Positions 34,198 to 43,355 are shown, numbered from the stretch's first letter. The stretch: 64,000 nucleotides of DNA from Actinoplanes derwentensis (GCF_900104725.1 NZ_LT629758.1:1302001-1366000); one strand, 5' to 3'. The notes: a model not told the origin generated them from the sequence alone. A program made the numbers and translations.

Positions 34198-34805
34198 GTC
34201 AATTGCTGAGTTCGGCGTTTGGCTTCCTCGCACGGCACGAAGGTCACCATCGACGTTCTCCGGCTACGTCAGCCGACATCCGCTCCTCGGCAGGCACCCG
34301 GCAGGTTTACGACTATCACGCTCTCGGCGGCAGTCCAGCGCGGCTCAAGGCGCGCAGCCCGAGTCCGACAGCGGATGGAGGGGACAGGTCCGGCTCGGCG
34401 GCGGGTCTTCACTGCGCGATTTGCGGGTTGCCCCCCCCGCTGCGTGTTCGGATGATGAGCGATGGTGGAAAGTTTGGCGGGCAAATTCGGGAGCCGGGAT
34501 GCTTCGGCCTCCTCCGTTTCTTGTCGGGCTAGAATTTCCAATGCCGCCGCTGGGGTTCGGGGGTGGTGCAAAGCGTTACTTTGTACGCGTGATGCGCGCT
34601 TTGTCGTAGTCGCTCACAGGCCGCAATCCATCGGCCTCGTCGCCACAATAGTGGGGTACTCGCCAGCCGTTTCCCAGCAACAAACCACCCTAATTTGATC
34701 AATCGCCCACTGCGTGTGGAGATCGTGTGAGAGGCGAGAGGAGGTTCCGCGGACAGTCTCCTGCTCCGCTCGACCATCGGTTCGGGCAAAGTCATTCTTG
34801 CAGGT
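34198..34805. other. Gene-poor stretch
   Basis: I see no supported gene in these 608 bases. Open frames on both strands lack ribosome sites and family features, and base composition is less GC-rich than the neighbouring genes. A run of nine or more C residues lies near 34432. It fits the tail of an accessory insertion. Confidence 0.5.
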
Positions 34806-35126
34806 GTGACCGTTGATCGAGTCCTCAGCAGCACCGCCATCGGAATAGCTGTCGCCATGGCTGGCCATGTCGCCGCCGCCACCCCCTGGTTGTGTACCGC
34901 TTATACCTTCTCTCGTTACGCCGCACCCGACTCGGTATTCATGGTGACCCTCCTGACGGGCGCACTTGAGCTACTTCTATTCGGCGTCTGCATGGCGCTC
35001 GGATACGGCCTTCGCCGGAACTCCCCGAACCTCGCGAGGGGTGTTATCGCTGGATGGCTAGGTGGGCTGCTTGCGATTCCCTGTGGGGGCACCGTGGTAG
35101 TCGGGTTTCTCGCTACTTTGATCTAG
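34806..35126 (+). CDS. Small membrane protein
   Basis: The 106 residues from GTG 34806 carry three hydrophobic segments (about 8-28, 43-66 and 80-104). The sequence uses more A/T-ending codons than the core genes around it, matching the gene-poor region upstream. No family is recognised. Confidence 0.5.
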   Translation: MTVDRVLSSTAIGIAVAMAGHVAAATPWLCTAYTFSRYAAPDSVFMVTLLTGALELLLFGVCMALGYGLRRNSPNLARGVIAGWLGGLLAIPCGGTVVVGFLATLI

Positions 35127-35211
35127 CCGGCTCAGAGCGCATCTGGTCGTCGGTATGCCGAACGCACTCGTTTCGGTAGATGTGCGCGGTGGTCTCACGA
35201 GCCGAGGGCCG

Positions 35212-35700
35212 CTATTCCTTCTCGACTTGCATTCCGCGGACGATCAGAACCGACCACTTCTGGGTTCCATCGGGGATGATCGCGATGTCTACCGGGCCCG
35301 GAGGTAGGGCTTCGTCGCGGTTGTGCGTGACCGAACCTTGGCATGGGACTGACGCCGTGGCCGCTTTCGGTGATTTGCCGGTGTAGGTGAGAGTCAGATG
35401 CCCGCCGTCGATGCAGGAGATGCTGACGTCCAGCGCCCCGCTGTCATCGGACTTGCCTGCTGTCGTCTCCCATGCCCCCGTGCGGCGTTGTAGATGCTCG
35501 ATCACCCGGCCGGTGTCCGGCATGTCCAAGACGCTCAGGGAAGCGGCTACCTGAGGAACGGCACTTGCCGGAGCTGATGCCGTGCTCACTGCTGGACCCG
35601 GGGTAGTTGATAGCGGCTGGTTGTTGCTGATGCAAGCGCAGACGGACGCCGTGGACACGACTGCCGCCAGGCTCGGGCCCACACGGGTCAGAATGGTCAT
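35212..35700 (-). CDS. Hypothetical lipoprotein
   Basis: This 162-residue lipoprotein has signal sequence MTILTRVGPSLAAVVSTASVCAC with a lipobox ending VCAC, then a Ser/Thr/Pro linker and a beta-rich domain with two cysteines. ATG 35700 is preferred over the longer start at 35733 because GGAG lies seven bases upstream. The function is unknown. Bases 35701-35836 hold no gene. Confidence 0.7.
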   Translation of the reverse strand: MTILTRVGPSLAAVVSTASVCACISNNQPLSTTPGPAVSTASAPASAVPQVAASLSVLDMPDTGRVIEHLQRRTGAWETTAGKSDDSGALDVSISCIDGGHLTLTYTGKSPKAATASVPCQGSVTHNRDEALPPGPVDIAIIPDGTQKWSVLIVRGMQVEKE

Positions 35701-35836
35701 CCGTCGTCTCCATGGCCGTGGCTTGATCTCCACCGATCATCGCTTGCGGGGCGGCACCGCCAATGCTCTTCGGGCGGACCCACACAGACGTCCGATCATC
35801 GGTACATCCGGAAAAAAGATGGTGATACTGGATATT

Positions 35837-36664
35837 TCATTTGTCGTCGGTCATGTGCTCGGCTATGAAGGTTCGCCATCCGGTGATTGCTGTGGGCGGC
35901 GTGGAGGCGTGTGGGCCGGGCTCGGTGACCAGGCGCTTGCGCGGGGATCCGATCAGGTCGAACAGCTTTCGTCGGCCTGCTTGAGGAAAGAGTTCGTCGT
36001 CGTGCTGGATGTGGAACAGCAACGGAGCGGTGATGCGTGTCGCGTCTGCGGCGATCCGGTTCGGGGCGACCAGGCCGGGCTGCATGGTTTCGCACTGCTG
36101 CAGGCCGAACTTCCCGAGCACCACGGCGCGGAATCGCTCGTTGAGGTCGGCCGTCAGTGGGAGGCCGAACCGTGCACCCATGGACATGCCGAGGTAGGCC
36201 AAGCGGCCCGGGTCGACATGGATGCAGGTCGTGACCGCGTCGAGGGTGGCCTTCCAGTCGTCGGCCATCCGGTTGAGGACCACGTCGATTCCGGCCTCGG
36301 CCATCCGAGCCTGATACTGCTCGGCCGGCATGGGGGTCGGCACCCGTTCGCCGTGATAGGGGCCGTCTATCGTGACCACGGCGCATCCTGCCTGAACGGC
36401 GAACCAGCGTGCATGGTCGATCACCCGAGCGCTGCGCTTGTGTCCGCTGCCGCCGTGACCTACCGGCACAAGCGGTGCGGGAACGGCAGCCGGTGGCGGC
36501 AGCCACAACACGCCTGGGACGCGGCGGCCCGAACGGGTGGTGCGAAACGATCGTTCGACCACACCATCGACTACCTGAGGCTCAAGCCATTCGAGGGTCG
36601 GCTGCACAAGCAGCATCCAACCAGCGATCGTCGGTGTGACCGAATCGATCGGCCATCCCGTCAT
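35837..36664 (-). CDS. Alpha/beta hydrolase
   Basis: The 275-residue hydrolase has an oxyanion region PVGHGGSGHK, nucleophile elbow GMSMG near residue 155, an acid in HIQHDDELFP, and a late GPHAS histidine. It resembles the dienelactone-hydrolase/acetyl-xylan-esterase-like group; the substrate is unknown. ATG 36664 is chosen as the last upstream Met before the conserved part; the open frame further upstream is a shadow of the divergent gene. Confidence 0.82.
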   Translation of the reverse strand: MTGWPIDSVTPTIAGWMLLVQPTLEWLEPQVVDGVVERSFRTTRSGRRVPGVLWLPPPAAVPAPLVPVGHGGSGHKRSARVIDHARWFAVQAGCAVVTIDGPYHGERVPTPMPAEQYQARMAEAGIDVVLNRMADDWKATLDAVTTCIHVDPGRLAYLGMSMGARFGLPLTADLNERFRAVVLGKFGLQQCETMQPGLVAPNRIAADATRITAPLLFHIQHDDELFPQAGRRKLFDLIGSPRKRLVTEPGPHASTPPTAITGWRTFIAEHMTDDK

Positions 36665-36703
36665 ACCCGCAGAGGAACGACGGTGCATTGAGGAGAGCCG
36701 AAC

Positions 36704-37318
36704 GTGGAACGGCAGCTGCGGGAGCATTTCCAAGGGGCTATCGGTGACGATCCCGGTGTCGGGTCCGGCGACATGGTGCGGGCTGCCATCGTTGAGGGGG
36801 CGGGGCTGCGGCGGCGCCGGAATCGGCTCACTGGGGCGGCGGTGGCGGCCGGCATGGTCGTGGTGGTCGGTGTGACGGCCGGTCTGAACCTTTTCGCCGG
36901 GCCGGCGGTGGATCAGCCGGTGACGCTTGCCGCGGCGATGATGCCGGTGGTGGCGGCCTCGTGCACGCTGCAACCGGTGGAACGTGATGCCACCGACGCG
37001 GTCATCTTTCTCGACCAGGAGATTGCGGACCAGCAGAGGGCGGCGCTCGAGGCTCTGCTGCTCGCCGATCCCCGGGTGAAGGATATGGCCTTCGAGAGTC
37101 GTCGGCAGGCGTATGAACGGTTCCGGATCCGCTGGGCTCACGAGCCCGATTTCGTCGCGGCGGTCTCCGTCGGCCAGCTCCCCGAGTCGTTTCGGTTCCG
37201 GCTGGTGCAGGTCTCGGAGTACACGGCTGTGCGCTTGCGGTACGCAGCGGTGGACGGCGTCGCCGAGGTCATCGGCCGTAGGTGCCCGGCGGACGCCCCG
37301 GTCGGAGGGATCCAGTGA
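36704..37318 (+). CDS. Single-pass protein with FtsX-like extracellular domain
   Basis: In this 204-residue protein, residues 1-40 are cytoplasmic and basic, 42-64 are a membrane helix, and 90-185 match the extracellular loop of FtsX (VIFLDQEI, DPRVKDMAFESRRQAYERFR, LPESFRFRL). It lacks the permease helices of FtsX. The following sigma-factor gene overlaps by GTGA, so this looks like a membrane sensor or anti-sigma-type partner of that sigma factor; that role is inference. It is divergent from the alpha/beta hydrolase. Confidence 0.75.
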   Translation: MERQLREHFQGAIGDDPGVGSGDMVRAAIVEGAGLRRRRNRLTGAAVAAGMVVVVGVTAGLNLFAGPAVDQPVTLAAAMMPVVAASCTLQPVERDATDAVIFLDQEIADQQRAALEALLLADPRVKDMAFESRRQAYERFRIRWAHEPDFVAAVSVGQLPESFRFRLVQVSEYTAVRLRYAAVDGVAEVIGRRCPADAPVGGIQ

Positions 37319-37893
37319 CCGGTGGTGATGACGTGGCACCCGGGGGCGCCGGGATTCGGGCTCTGGGCGGCTGGGGCAGGGCCCGCCGTCGTGCGCGGAC
37401 CGTCCGGGACGAGGAGTTCACCGCGTTCGTCGAGTCCGCCGGCACCCGGCTGCGGCACAACGCCTATCTGATGTGCCGGGACTGGCATCTCGCGCAGGAT
37501 CTGACACAGCACACGCTGGCCAAGATGTACTCGGTCTGGGAGCGGATCCGCAGCGGTACGAATCTCGACGCGTACAGCCGCCGGGTGTTGATGAACTTGG
37601 TCTTCGATCAGTATCGGCGGCGTAGCGGATCCGAGATCGTGGTGGCTGAACTGCCGGATCAGCCGGACGGGGCGGCGGGCGGAACGCCGGAGTTGCGGAT
37701 GGACCTGGCGGACGCGCTGGCGAGCCTGGCGGTCGAGGACCGGGCGATCCTGGTGCTGCGGCACGCCGAGGACCACAGTGTCGAGACCGTGGCCGCGATC
37801 GTCGGCGTTTCCGTGTCGGCGGTCAAGATGCGTAACGCCCGGGCTCTGGGCCGGATCCGGGCGCTGCTCGGGGAGGACTTCCTGGCTCGTTGA
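37315..37893 (+). CDS. SigE-family RNA polymerase sigma factor
   Basis: This 192-residue ECF-type sigma factor of the actinobacterial SigE group has region 2 (LRHNAYLMCRDWHLAQDLTQHTLAKMY) and region 4 (LRHAEDHSVETVAAIVGVSVSAVKMRNARAL). It starts at GTG 37315 inside the stop of the FtsX-domain gene. No anti-sigma gene of the usual zinc type is adjacent. It likely recruits polymerase to its own small regulon. Confidence 0.9.
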   Translation: MTGGDDVAPGGAGIRALGGWGRARRRARTVRDEEFTAFVESAGTRLRHNAYLMCRDWHLAQDLTQHTLAKMYSVWERIRSGTNLDAYSRRVLMNLVFDQYRRRSGSEIVVAELPDQPDGAAGGTPELRMDLADALASLAVEDRAILVLRHAEDHSVETVAAIVGVSVSAVKMRNARALGRIRALLGEDFLAR

Positions 37894-37913
37894 GCCGGGA
37901 GACGTACCCGGAG

Positions 37914-37938
37914 GTGGGCCGCTCGGGGCGCGGCCCAC
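37914..37938. terminator. Bidirectional terminator
   Basis: A perfect nine-base stem GTGGGCCGC / GCGGCCCAC (37914-37922 and 37930-37938) lies between the converging sigma-factor and epimerase genes. Confidence 0.75.
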
Positions 37939-37945
37939 CGGGGTG

Positions 37946-39022
37946 TCAGTCGGACAGGGTGAACGTGTGGGTCGTGGTCGAGCGGTAGGTCTCGCCGGGG
38001 AGCAGCGTGGTGGACGGGAAGTCGGGCTGGTTGGGGCTGTCCGGGAAGTGCTGGGTCTCCAGGGCGAACGCGTCGCCCTGGCGGTACTGGCGGCCGCTCG
38101 TGCCGCGGATCTTGCCGTCGAGGAAGTTGCCGGCGTAGAACTGCAGACCCGGTTCGGTGGTTTCGATCGTCAGGCGGCGGCCGCTGGCCGGGTCGTCCAC
38201 CACCGCGGCGACCGACAGCTTGGTGGAACCGTCGGTGAGCACGTAGTTGTGGTCGTAACCGCGGCCCGTCGTCAGCTGCGGGTGCTCGTCGCGGATGCGG
38301 GCGCCGATCGGGTGCGGGGTGCGGAAATCGAACGGGGTGCCGTCGAGCGATTCCAGAACGCCGGTAGGAATCAGGGTGGCGTCGACCGGAGTGTAATGAC
38401 TAGCGTCGATGTAAAGCAGGTGGTTCTCGATGGTGCCGCTGCCTTCGCCGGACAGGTTCCAGTAGGCGTGGTTGGTCAGCGCGACCACCGTGGCCCGGTC
38501 GGTGGTGGCCTGGTAGTCCAGGCGCAGAGCGTTCTGTTCGGTCAGGGTGAACGTGACGCTCACCGCCAGGGTGCCGGGGAAACCCTGCTCGCCGTCGGCC
38601 GCGGTGTAGCTCATCCGGACGCCGTCTTCGACCTCGGTCGCCGACCAGACTCGCTGGTCGAAGCCGTGGGAGCCGCCGTGCAGGGTGGTCTGGCCCTCGT
38701 TCTGCGACAGCTTGTAGGTCTCGCCGTCCAGGGTGAAACTGCCGCCGCCGATCCGGTTGGCGTAACGGCCGACCGTCGAACCCAGGAACGGGTTGCCGGC
38801 CAGATAGGCGGGATCGGTGTAACCGCCCAGGTCGGCGAACCCGAGAGTCACGTTCGCCACGTTGCCGTCCCGGTCCGGCACCAGCACGGACTGAATGGTC
38901 GCACCCCAGGTGAGGATCGACGCGGCCACGCCGTTCGCATTGGTGAGCGTCCATTTCTCGATCCCGGTGCCGTCGGTCAGTGTCCCGAACGGCGTGCTGT
39001 CGATTCTCGTCATGTCCGGCAT
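37946..39022 (-). CDS. galM: Aldose 1-epimerase
   Basis: This 358-residue mutarotase interconverts alpha and beta anomers of aldoses. Visible are NRIGGGSF, LHGGSHGFD, the catalytic His in VVALTNHAYWNLSG and a late TTEPGLQFYAGNF with the catalytic Glu region. Several starts are close together: GTG 39037, ATG 39022 and ATG 39013; none has a strong ribosome site, and ATG 39022 is used. No signal peptide is present, so it is cytoplasmic. No galactose-pathway gene is adjacent. Confidence 0.9.
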   Translation of the reverse strand: MPDMTRIDSTPFGTLTDGTGIEKWTLTNANGVAASILTWGATIQSVLVPDRDGNVANVTLGFADLGGYTDPAYLAGNPFLGSTVGRYANRIGGGSFTLDGETYKLSQNEGQTTLHGGSHGFDQRVWSATEVEDGVRMSYTAADGEQGFPGTLAVSVTFTLTEQNALRLDYQATTDRATVVALTNHAYWNLSGEGSGTIENHLLYIDASHYTPVDATLIPTGVLESLDGTPFDFRTPHPIGARIRDEHPQLTTGRGYDHNYVLTDGSTKLSVAAVVDDPASGRRLTIETTEPGLQFYAGNFLDGKIRGTSGRQYRQGDAFALETQHFPDSPNQPDFPSTTLLPGETYRSTTTHTFTLSD

Positions 39023-39099
39023 CGTCGCAGACGTCACTCAACCGGTTCACCTCCGGCTCGGAACGACGTCGGCAGAGACGGTTCGGGAATCATGGGGGG

Positions 39100-39993
39100 A
39101 TGACGCGGTTCGACTGCCATCAGCATCTGTGGCCCCCGGCTCTCGTGGAGGCGCTCAGGGAACGGGACGCCTTTCCCTACCTGCGGGAATGGACGCTGTA
39201 TCTGCCGGGGGAGAACCCCTACCGGGTGGATCCGGCGGCCCATGACGCCTTACGGCGCCGGGACCGGGAGACCGGGCGGGTGCTTCTCTCACTGTCCAGC
39301 CCGCTCGGGATCGAGCACTTGCCCGGTACGGACGGAGCCGCCCTGATCGACGTGTGGCACGCCAGCGCGCTGGAGCTTCCGGAACCGTTCGAGGTGTGGG
39401 CGGCGGCATCGGTGACCGAACCTGATCCGGCCGTTCTCGCGCGGGTGCTGCGGGAGCCGCGTGTGGTGGGGCTGCAACTGCCGGCCACGGCGCTCGGTGA
39501 CCCGGCGTCGATCGAGCGGATGTCGCCGCTGCTCAGTGAACTCGAACGGGCCGGTAAGCCGCTGCTGGTGCACCCCGGCCCGGCACGCGTCGAAGAGGGG
39601 GAACTGCCCGACTGGTGGGCCGCTGTCGTACCGTACGTCGCTCAGATGCACCGGTCCTGGGCTGCCTGGCATGTCGCCGGCCGCAAGCGGCACGCGGACC
39701 TCCGGATCGCCTTCGTCGCCCTGGCAGGGCTGGCCCCGCTGCATCACGAACGGCTCGTCGCCCGTGGTGGCGAGTTCGGCAGTCCCGACCCGAACGTCTT
39801 CTACGAGACGTCGTCCTACGGTCCGGACGCGATCAACGCCCTGATCGAGGTGGTGGGAGCGGGAGCGATCGTGCACGGTTCCGACCGGCCCTACGCGGAG
39901 CCGCTGGACCCGGAACGCTTCCCCGCGGAGATCTTCACCGTCAATCCGGGCCGGCTGCTCGGCATCTCCGGACTTCACTCTCGTGGCAGATAG
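39100..39993 (+). CDS. Amidohydrolase-superfamily protein
   Basis: The 297-residue TIM-barrel hydrolase opens with FDCHQHLWPP (metal-binding HxH), and has LLVHPGP in the middle and GSDRPYAEP near the end with the catalytic Asp. This fits the amidohydrolase_2 (ACMSD/lactonase-like) family; the substrate is unknown. ATG 39100 follows a GGGGGG stretch. Confidence 0.85.
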   Translation: MTRFDCHQHLWPPALVEALRERDAFPYLREWTLYLPGENPYRVDPAAHDALRRRDRETGRVLLSLSSPLGIEHLPGTDGAALIDVWHASALELPEPFEVWAAASVTEPDPAVLARVLREPRVVGLQLPATALGDPASIERMSPLLSELERAGKPLLVHPGPARVEEGELPDWWAAVVPYVAQMHRSWAAWHVAGRKRHADLRIAFVALAGLAPLHHERLVARGGEFGSPDPNVFYETSSYGPDAINALIEVVGAGAIVHGSDRPYAEPLDPERFPAEIFTVNPGRLLGISGLHSRGR

Positions 39994-40120
39994 CTGTCTA
40001 TCTGTCTGTGGGGACACATAGGCCCAGGTCACCGACAGATGCGCATTGCCCGGCCGGGCGGCCGGAATCCATCGTGGAGTCCGCCGGTCGCCGAGGGTGC
40101 GGCCGGGAAGGAGGATTCGG

Positions 40121-40510
40121 ATGCGCATCGCCAGCTTGTCGAAACGTGTCGTGGCGGTGATCCTGGCGGGGCTGTTCGGCGCCACGGCGCTGGCCTCGCC
40201 GGCGCTCGCCGTCGCCCCGACGTACAGCGACTACGGAGCGGGCAGCATTCTCTCGCTCTACAACGACGCCGGGCTCATCCTGGTCGGCCGGATCACGGTG
40301 ACCGCGCATCCCAGCGCCGGATGGAACATCGAGGTCTGTGACACGCTCTCGGACGGCTACGTGGTGACCGGCCGGTTCGACGCGGGCGCCAGCGGTGTGG
40401 TCGCCGTGTCGACCACCACGTACGGCCAGTGCCTCACCCGGCACTTCTCGACGATCAACAAGTACCGGCTGGCCTGGAAGGACTACGCCACCGGCTGGTA
40501 CCTGCCCTGA
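40121..40510 (+). CDS. Small secreted protein
   Basis: This 129-residue protein has a Sec signal peptide (RIASLSKRVVAVILAGLFGATALASPALA), with the cut after Ala30. The mature 99-residue domain is beta-rich and has two cysteines. AAGGAGG lies seven bases before ATG 40121. No family is recognised. Confidence 0.7.
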   Translation: MRIASLSKRVVAVILAGLFGATALASPALAVAPTYSDYGAGSILSLYNDAGLILVGRITVTAHPSAGWNIEVCDTLSDGYVVTGRFDAGASGVVAVSTTTYGQCLTRHFSTINKYRLAWKDYATGWYLP

Positions 40511-40520
40511 CATCCGCGCT

Positions 40521-40545
40521 GGCCCGGGACGCTCGGTCCCGGGCC
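40521..40545. terminator. Bidirectional terminator
   Basis: A perfect ten-base stem GGCCCGGGAC / GTCCCGGGCC with loop GCTCG lies between the secreted-protein gene and the converging DUF4238 gene. Confidence 0.8.
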
Positions 40546-40570
40546 GGCCGGATCCCGAAGTCCGTGACGG

Positions 40571-41287
40571 TCAGCTTCGCGGAGTCCAGGTTCTCGCCTT
40601 CTCCTCGACGAGACGGCGGGTCCGGGGGTCGGGGCGGAAGTGGACCTCGTGGTCGGCGTGGGTGATCTGCATCAGGTTGATCCGGTCTACCTCACGGGCG
40701 CGGATGTCGGTGTAGCCCGGCTCACGAGCCGGGAACTGCACGCAGAACCGGGGATGCACCGGGAAGTAGACGGCCTCCGCCTGCGGCAGCGGGGGTGCGT
40801 AGTGCCGGTCCCGGACTCCGGCGGGCGGATGGCCGACCGCGGCGACGGGAGTGTCGCCGATGATGAAATCACGGTCGGCCGGGGCGACCAGGATCCGGGC
40901 GTCGCAGCGGCTCAGGTACTGGATCAGCTCGGCGTACGACTCAGCGGCCCGGCGACGGAACGCTTTCGCCGGGTCTTCGGTCGGGGAGGCGCTCTCGGCT
41001 GCGGCGCGGCGGGTGTGGTGGCCGTGGGCGTGATGGACGGCGGTGATCGCGGTCAGGTTGATCAGCAGGGAGGCGTCCTCGAAGACGGACTCGCCGGCGA
41101 CCGCGTCCATCGTCGCGGCGACGACCTCCTCGGTGCGCTGCCACAGACCTCCGGCGGTCGTCTCCGACGGGCCGGGCGGGTCCTCGCGGTAGTCGCCGGA
41201 TGGCAGGTCGACCGTCGCGATCACGCCGTCCGGGGCGAAGAATCGCAGCAGCGCCGGTGAAATAGCCGGTCTGAGAAGAGTAGCCAC
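40571..41287 (-). CDS. DUF4238-like protein
   Basis: The 238-residue protein resembles DUF4238 (ISPALLRFFAPDGVIATVDLP near the N-terminus, RCDARILVAPADRDFIIGDTPV in the centre, YFPVHPRFCVQF near the end). Members are often found in accessory DNA and have no known activity. It is divergent from the response regulator gene, and its upstream region includes the TTCAG repeats. Confidence 0.7.
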   Translation of the reverse strand: MATLLRPAISPALLRFFAPDGVIATVDLPSGDYREDPPGPSETTAGGLWQRTEEVVAATMDAVAGESVFEDASLLINLTAITAVHHAHGHHTRRAAAESASPTEDPAKAFRRRAAESYAELIQYLSRCDARILVAPADRDFIIGDTPVAAVGHPPAGVRDRHYAPPLPQAEAVYFPVHPRFCVQFPAREPGYTDIRAREVDRINLMQITHADHEVHFRPDPRTRRLVEEKARTWTPRS

Positions 41288-41322
41288 AAATGTCCCTCCG
41301 TCCAGGCTGATCGTAACCGGCG

Positions 41323-41338
41323 TTCAGCGGGCCTTCAG
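41323..41338 (+). promoter_or_regulatory. TTCAG direct repeats before the response regulator gene
   Basis: TTCAG occurs at 41323-41327 and 41334-41338, eleven bases apart, i.e. one helical turn. The second copy extends to TTCAGGTGGGAT, the same 12-mer found before the PepSY-protein gene at 43340-43351. This is the pattern expected for an OmpR/PhoB-type regulator binding its own and its target promoter. Confidence 0.65.
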
Positions 41339-41362
41339 GTGGGATGCGCGAAGATGTGTGGC

Positions 41363-42040
41363 ATGCGTGTGCTCGTCGTTGAGGACGAGAAGCGGCTCGC
41401 CTGGTCTCTGCGGGTCGGTCTCGAAGCGGAAGGGTTCGCCGTCGACCTGGCCGGCGACGGGACGGATGGGCTGTGGAAAGCCCGGGAGAACGATTACGAC
41501 GTGATCGTTCTCGACCTGATGCTGCCAGGGATCAACGGCTACAAGGTGTGCTCGACGCTGCGCGAGGACGGTGACTGGACCCCGATCCTGATGCTCACCG
41601 CCAAGGACGGCGAGTGGGACCAGGTCGAGGGCCTGGACACCGGCGCCGACGACTACATGACCAAACCGTTCTCGTTCCCGATCCTGGTGGCCCGGCTGCG
41701 GGCGGTGGCCCGGCGTGGTGCCCGTGAGCGGCCGGTCCAGCTCGTCGCCGGTGACCTGCGCCTGGACCCGGCGGCCCGGCGGGTGTGGCGCGGTGACACC
41801 GAGATCGAGTTGACCGCCCGGGAGTTCTCACTGCTCGCCTTCCTGGCCCGCAACGCCGGTGACGTGGTGTCTAAACGGCAGATCCTGGAAGCCGTGTGGG
41901 ACGTCGACTTCGACGGTGATCCGAACATCGTGGAGGTCTACGTGCGGCACCTGCGTAACAAGATCGACCGCCCGTTCGGCCGGGAGGCCATCCAGACGAT
42001 CCGCGGGGCGGGCTATCGGCTGGGCAGCGACGGTGGTTGA
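41363..42040 (+). CDS. OmpR-family response regulator
   Basis: The 225-residue regulator has a receiver domain (MRVLVVEDE, phospho-acceptor Asp in VIVLDLMLPG, LTAKD, MTKPF) and a winged-helix output domain (LTAREFSLLAFLA, then VYVRHLRNKID and the RGAGYRL end). ATG 41363 begins directly with the receiver strand. It overlaps the kinase gene by eight bases, so the two form a two-component system. Confidence 0.92.
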   Translation: MRVLVVEDEKRLAWSLRVGLEAEGFAVDLAGDGTDGLWKARENDYDVIVLDLMLPGINGYKVCSTLREDGDWTPILMLTAKDGEWDQVEGLDTGADDYMTKPFSFPILVARLRAVARRGARERPVQLVAGDLRLDPAARRVWRGDTEIELTAREFSLLAFLARNAGDVVSKRQILEAVWDVDFDGDPNIVEVYVRHLRNKIDRPFGREAIQTIRGAGYRLGSDGG

Positions 42041-43322
42041 CCGCGCCTCGGTCCGGGTGCGCACCACCGCACTCTCAGTGTTGGTGATGGCGGTCGCGCT
42101 GCTGGTCGGGTCGGTGGCGCTGCTGTTGATGTCGCGGGCGTCACTGCGCAACGGCATCGAGACGGCCGCCGAGGAGCGCGCCTCGACGCTGGCGGCACAG
42201 GTCGAGTCACCCGGGCCGGCGGGCGAGCCGGACGACGACTTCCTCTGGCAGATCCGGGACGCCGCCGGGGTGGTCGTCAGGTCCTCGCCGGAGCTGGACG
42301 TCACGCTGCCGGCCGAGGAGACGGACCAGATCGACATTCCCGGTACGGATCACCCGTACCTGATCGTCACCGAGGACGCCGACTCGTACACCGTGGTGGT
42401 CGCCGCGTCTTTGGAAGAGGTCGACGAGTCGACCGATGCCGTGGTCACGCCACTGCTGATCGGCCTGCCCCTGGTGCTGCTCGTGGTCGGCGGGGTGACC
42501 TGGCTGGTGGTGACGCGGGCCCTCGCCCCGGTCGAGCGGATCCGCCGGGAGGTCGAGGAGATCACCGGTGAGCGCCTGGACCGGCGGGTGCCCGAGCCCG
42601 CCGGACGCGACGAGATCCAGCGCCTCGCCGTGACGATGAACCGGATGCTGACCCGGCTGGAGGAGTCCCGGCAGCGGCAGCAGCGGTTCGTCGCCGACGC
42701 CTCGCACGAGCTGCGGTCACCGCTGTCCAGCATCCGGCAGGCGGCCGAGGTGGCCCGCACCCATCCGGGCGCGCTGCCCGAGGGTGAGCTGGCCGAGGCC
42801 GTGCTGGAGGAGTCGGGGCGGATGCAGCGACTGGTCGAGCAGTTGCTGTTGCTCACCCGTACCGGCGAAGGGGTGTCCCGGTCCGTCCAGGACGTCGACA
42901 TCGATGATCTCGCGCTGGCCGAGGCCCGCCGGGTGCGCCGGTCCGGGCTGACCGTGGACGCGTCGGGGGTGGGTGCCGGCCGGGTGCGCGGCGAGCTGAC
43001 CGCGCTGGCCCAGGTGGTGCGGAACCTGACCGACAACGCGGCCCGCCACGCCCGGAGCACGGTGGGGGTGCGGGTGGTGACCCGGGCCGACGGGGTGGAG
43101 CTGATCGTGGAGGACGACGGCGGCGGCATCCCGGTGGGCGAGCGGGAGCGGGTGTTCGAGCGGTTCGTGCGCCTGGACGAGGCCCGCACCCGCGACGAGG
43201 GTGGCAGCGGGCTCGGTCTGGCGATCGTGTGGGAGACCGTCCACGCGCACGGCGGGACCGTCACGGTCACCGAGTCTCCGCTGGGTGGGGCCCGTTTCGG
43301 GGTGCGGCTCCCGGCTTCCTGA
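42033..43322 (+). CDS. Sensor histidine kinase
   Basis: This 429-residue membrane kinase has helices near residues 12-32 and 145-170 flanking a roughly 110-residue extracellular sensor, then HAMP, the H-box ASHELRSPLSS, DNAARHA (N-box) and GGSGLGLAI (G-box). GTG 42033 lies in the end of the regulator gene. The signal is unknown. Confidence 0.92.
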   Translation: MVDRASVRVRTTALSVLVMAVALLVGSVALLLMSRASLRNGIETAAEERASTLAAQVESPGPAGEPDDDFLWQIRDAAGVVVRSSPELDVTLPAEETDQIDIPGTDHPYLIVTEDADSYTVVVAASLEEVDESTDAVVTPLLIGLPLVLLVVGGVTWLVVTRALAPVERIRREVEEITGERLDRRVPEPAGRDEIQRLAVTMNRMLTRLEESRQRQQRFVADASHELRSPLSSIRQAAEVARTHPGALPEGELAEAVLEESGRMQRLVEQLLLLTRTGEGVSRSVQDVDIDDLALAEARRVRRSGLTVDASGVGAGRVRGELTALAQVVRNLTDNAARHARSTVGVRVVTRADGVELIVEDDGGGIPVGERERVFERFVRLDEARTRDEGGSGLGLAIVWETVHAHGGTVTVTESPLGGARFGVRLPAS

Positions 43323-43329
43323 AACGCCT

Positions 43330-43355
43330 TTCAGCCGCGTTCAGGTGGGATTCAG
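43330..43355 (+). promoter_or_regulatory. Triple TTCAG repeat before the PepSY-protein gene
   Basis: TTCAG copies at 43330-43334, 43340-43344 and 43351-43355 are spaced ten and eleven bases. The middle one lies in TTCAGGTGGGAT, identical to the site before the response regulator gene. A target promoter of that two-component system is likely. Confidence 0.7.

Noticed and set aside
34219..34571. Small open frames in the gene-poor stretch
   Set aside because: They overlap one another on both strands, lack ribosome sites and have no coding bias.
36665..37339. N-terminal extension of the alpha/beta hydrolase on the minus strand
   Set aside because: It is a shadow frame of the FtsX-domain gene with low-complexity Arg/His/Pro content and no family likeness.
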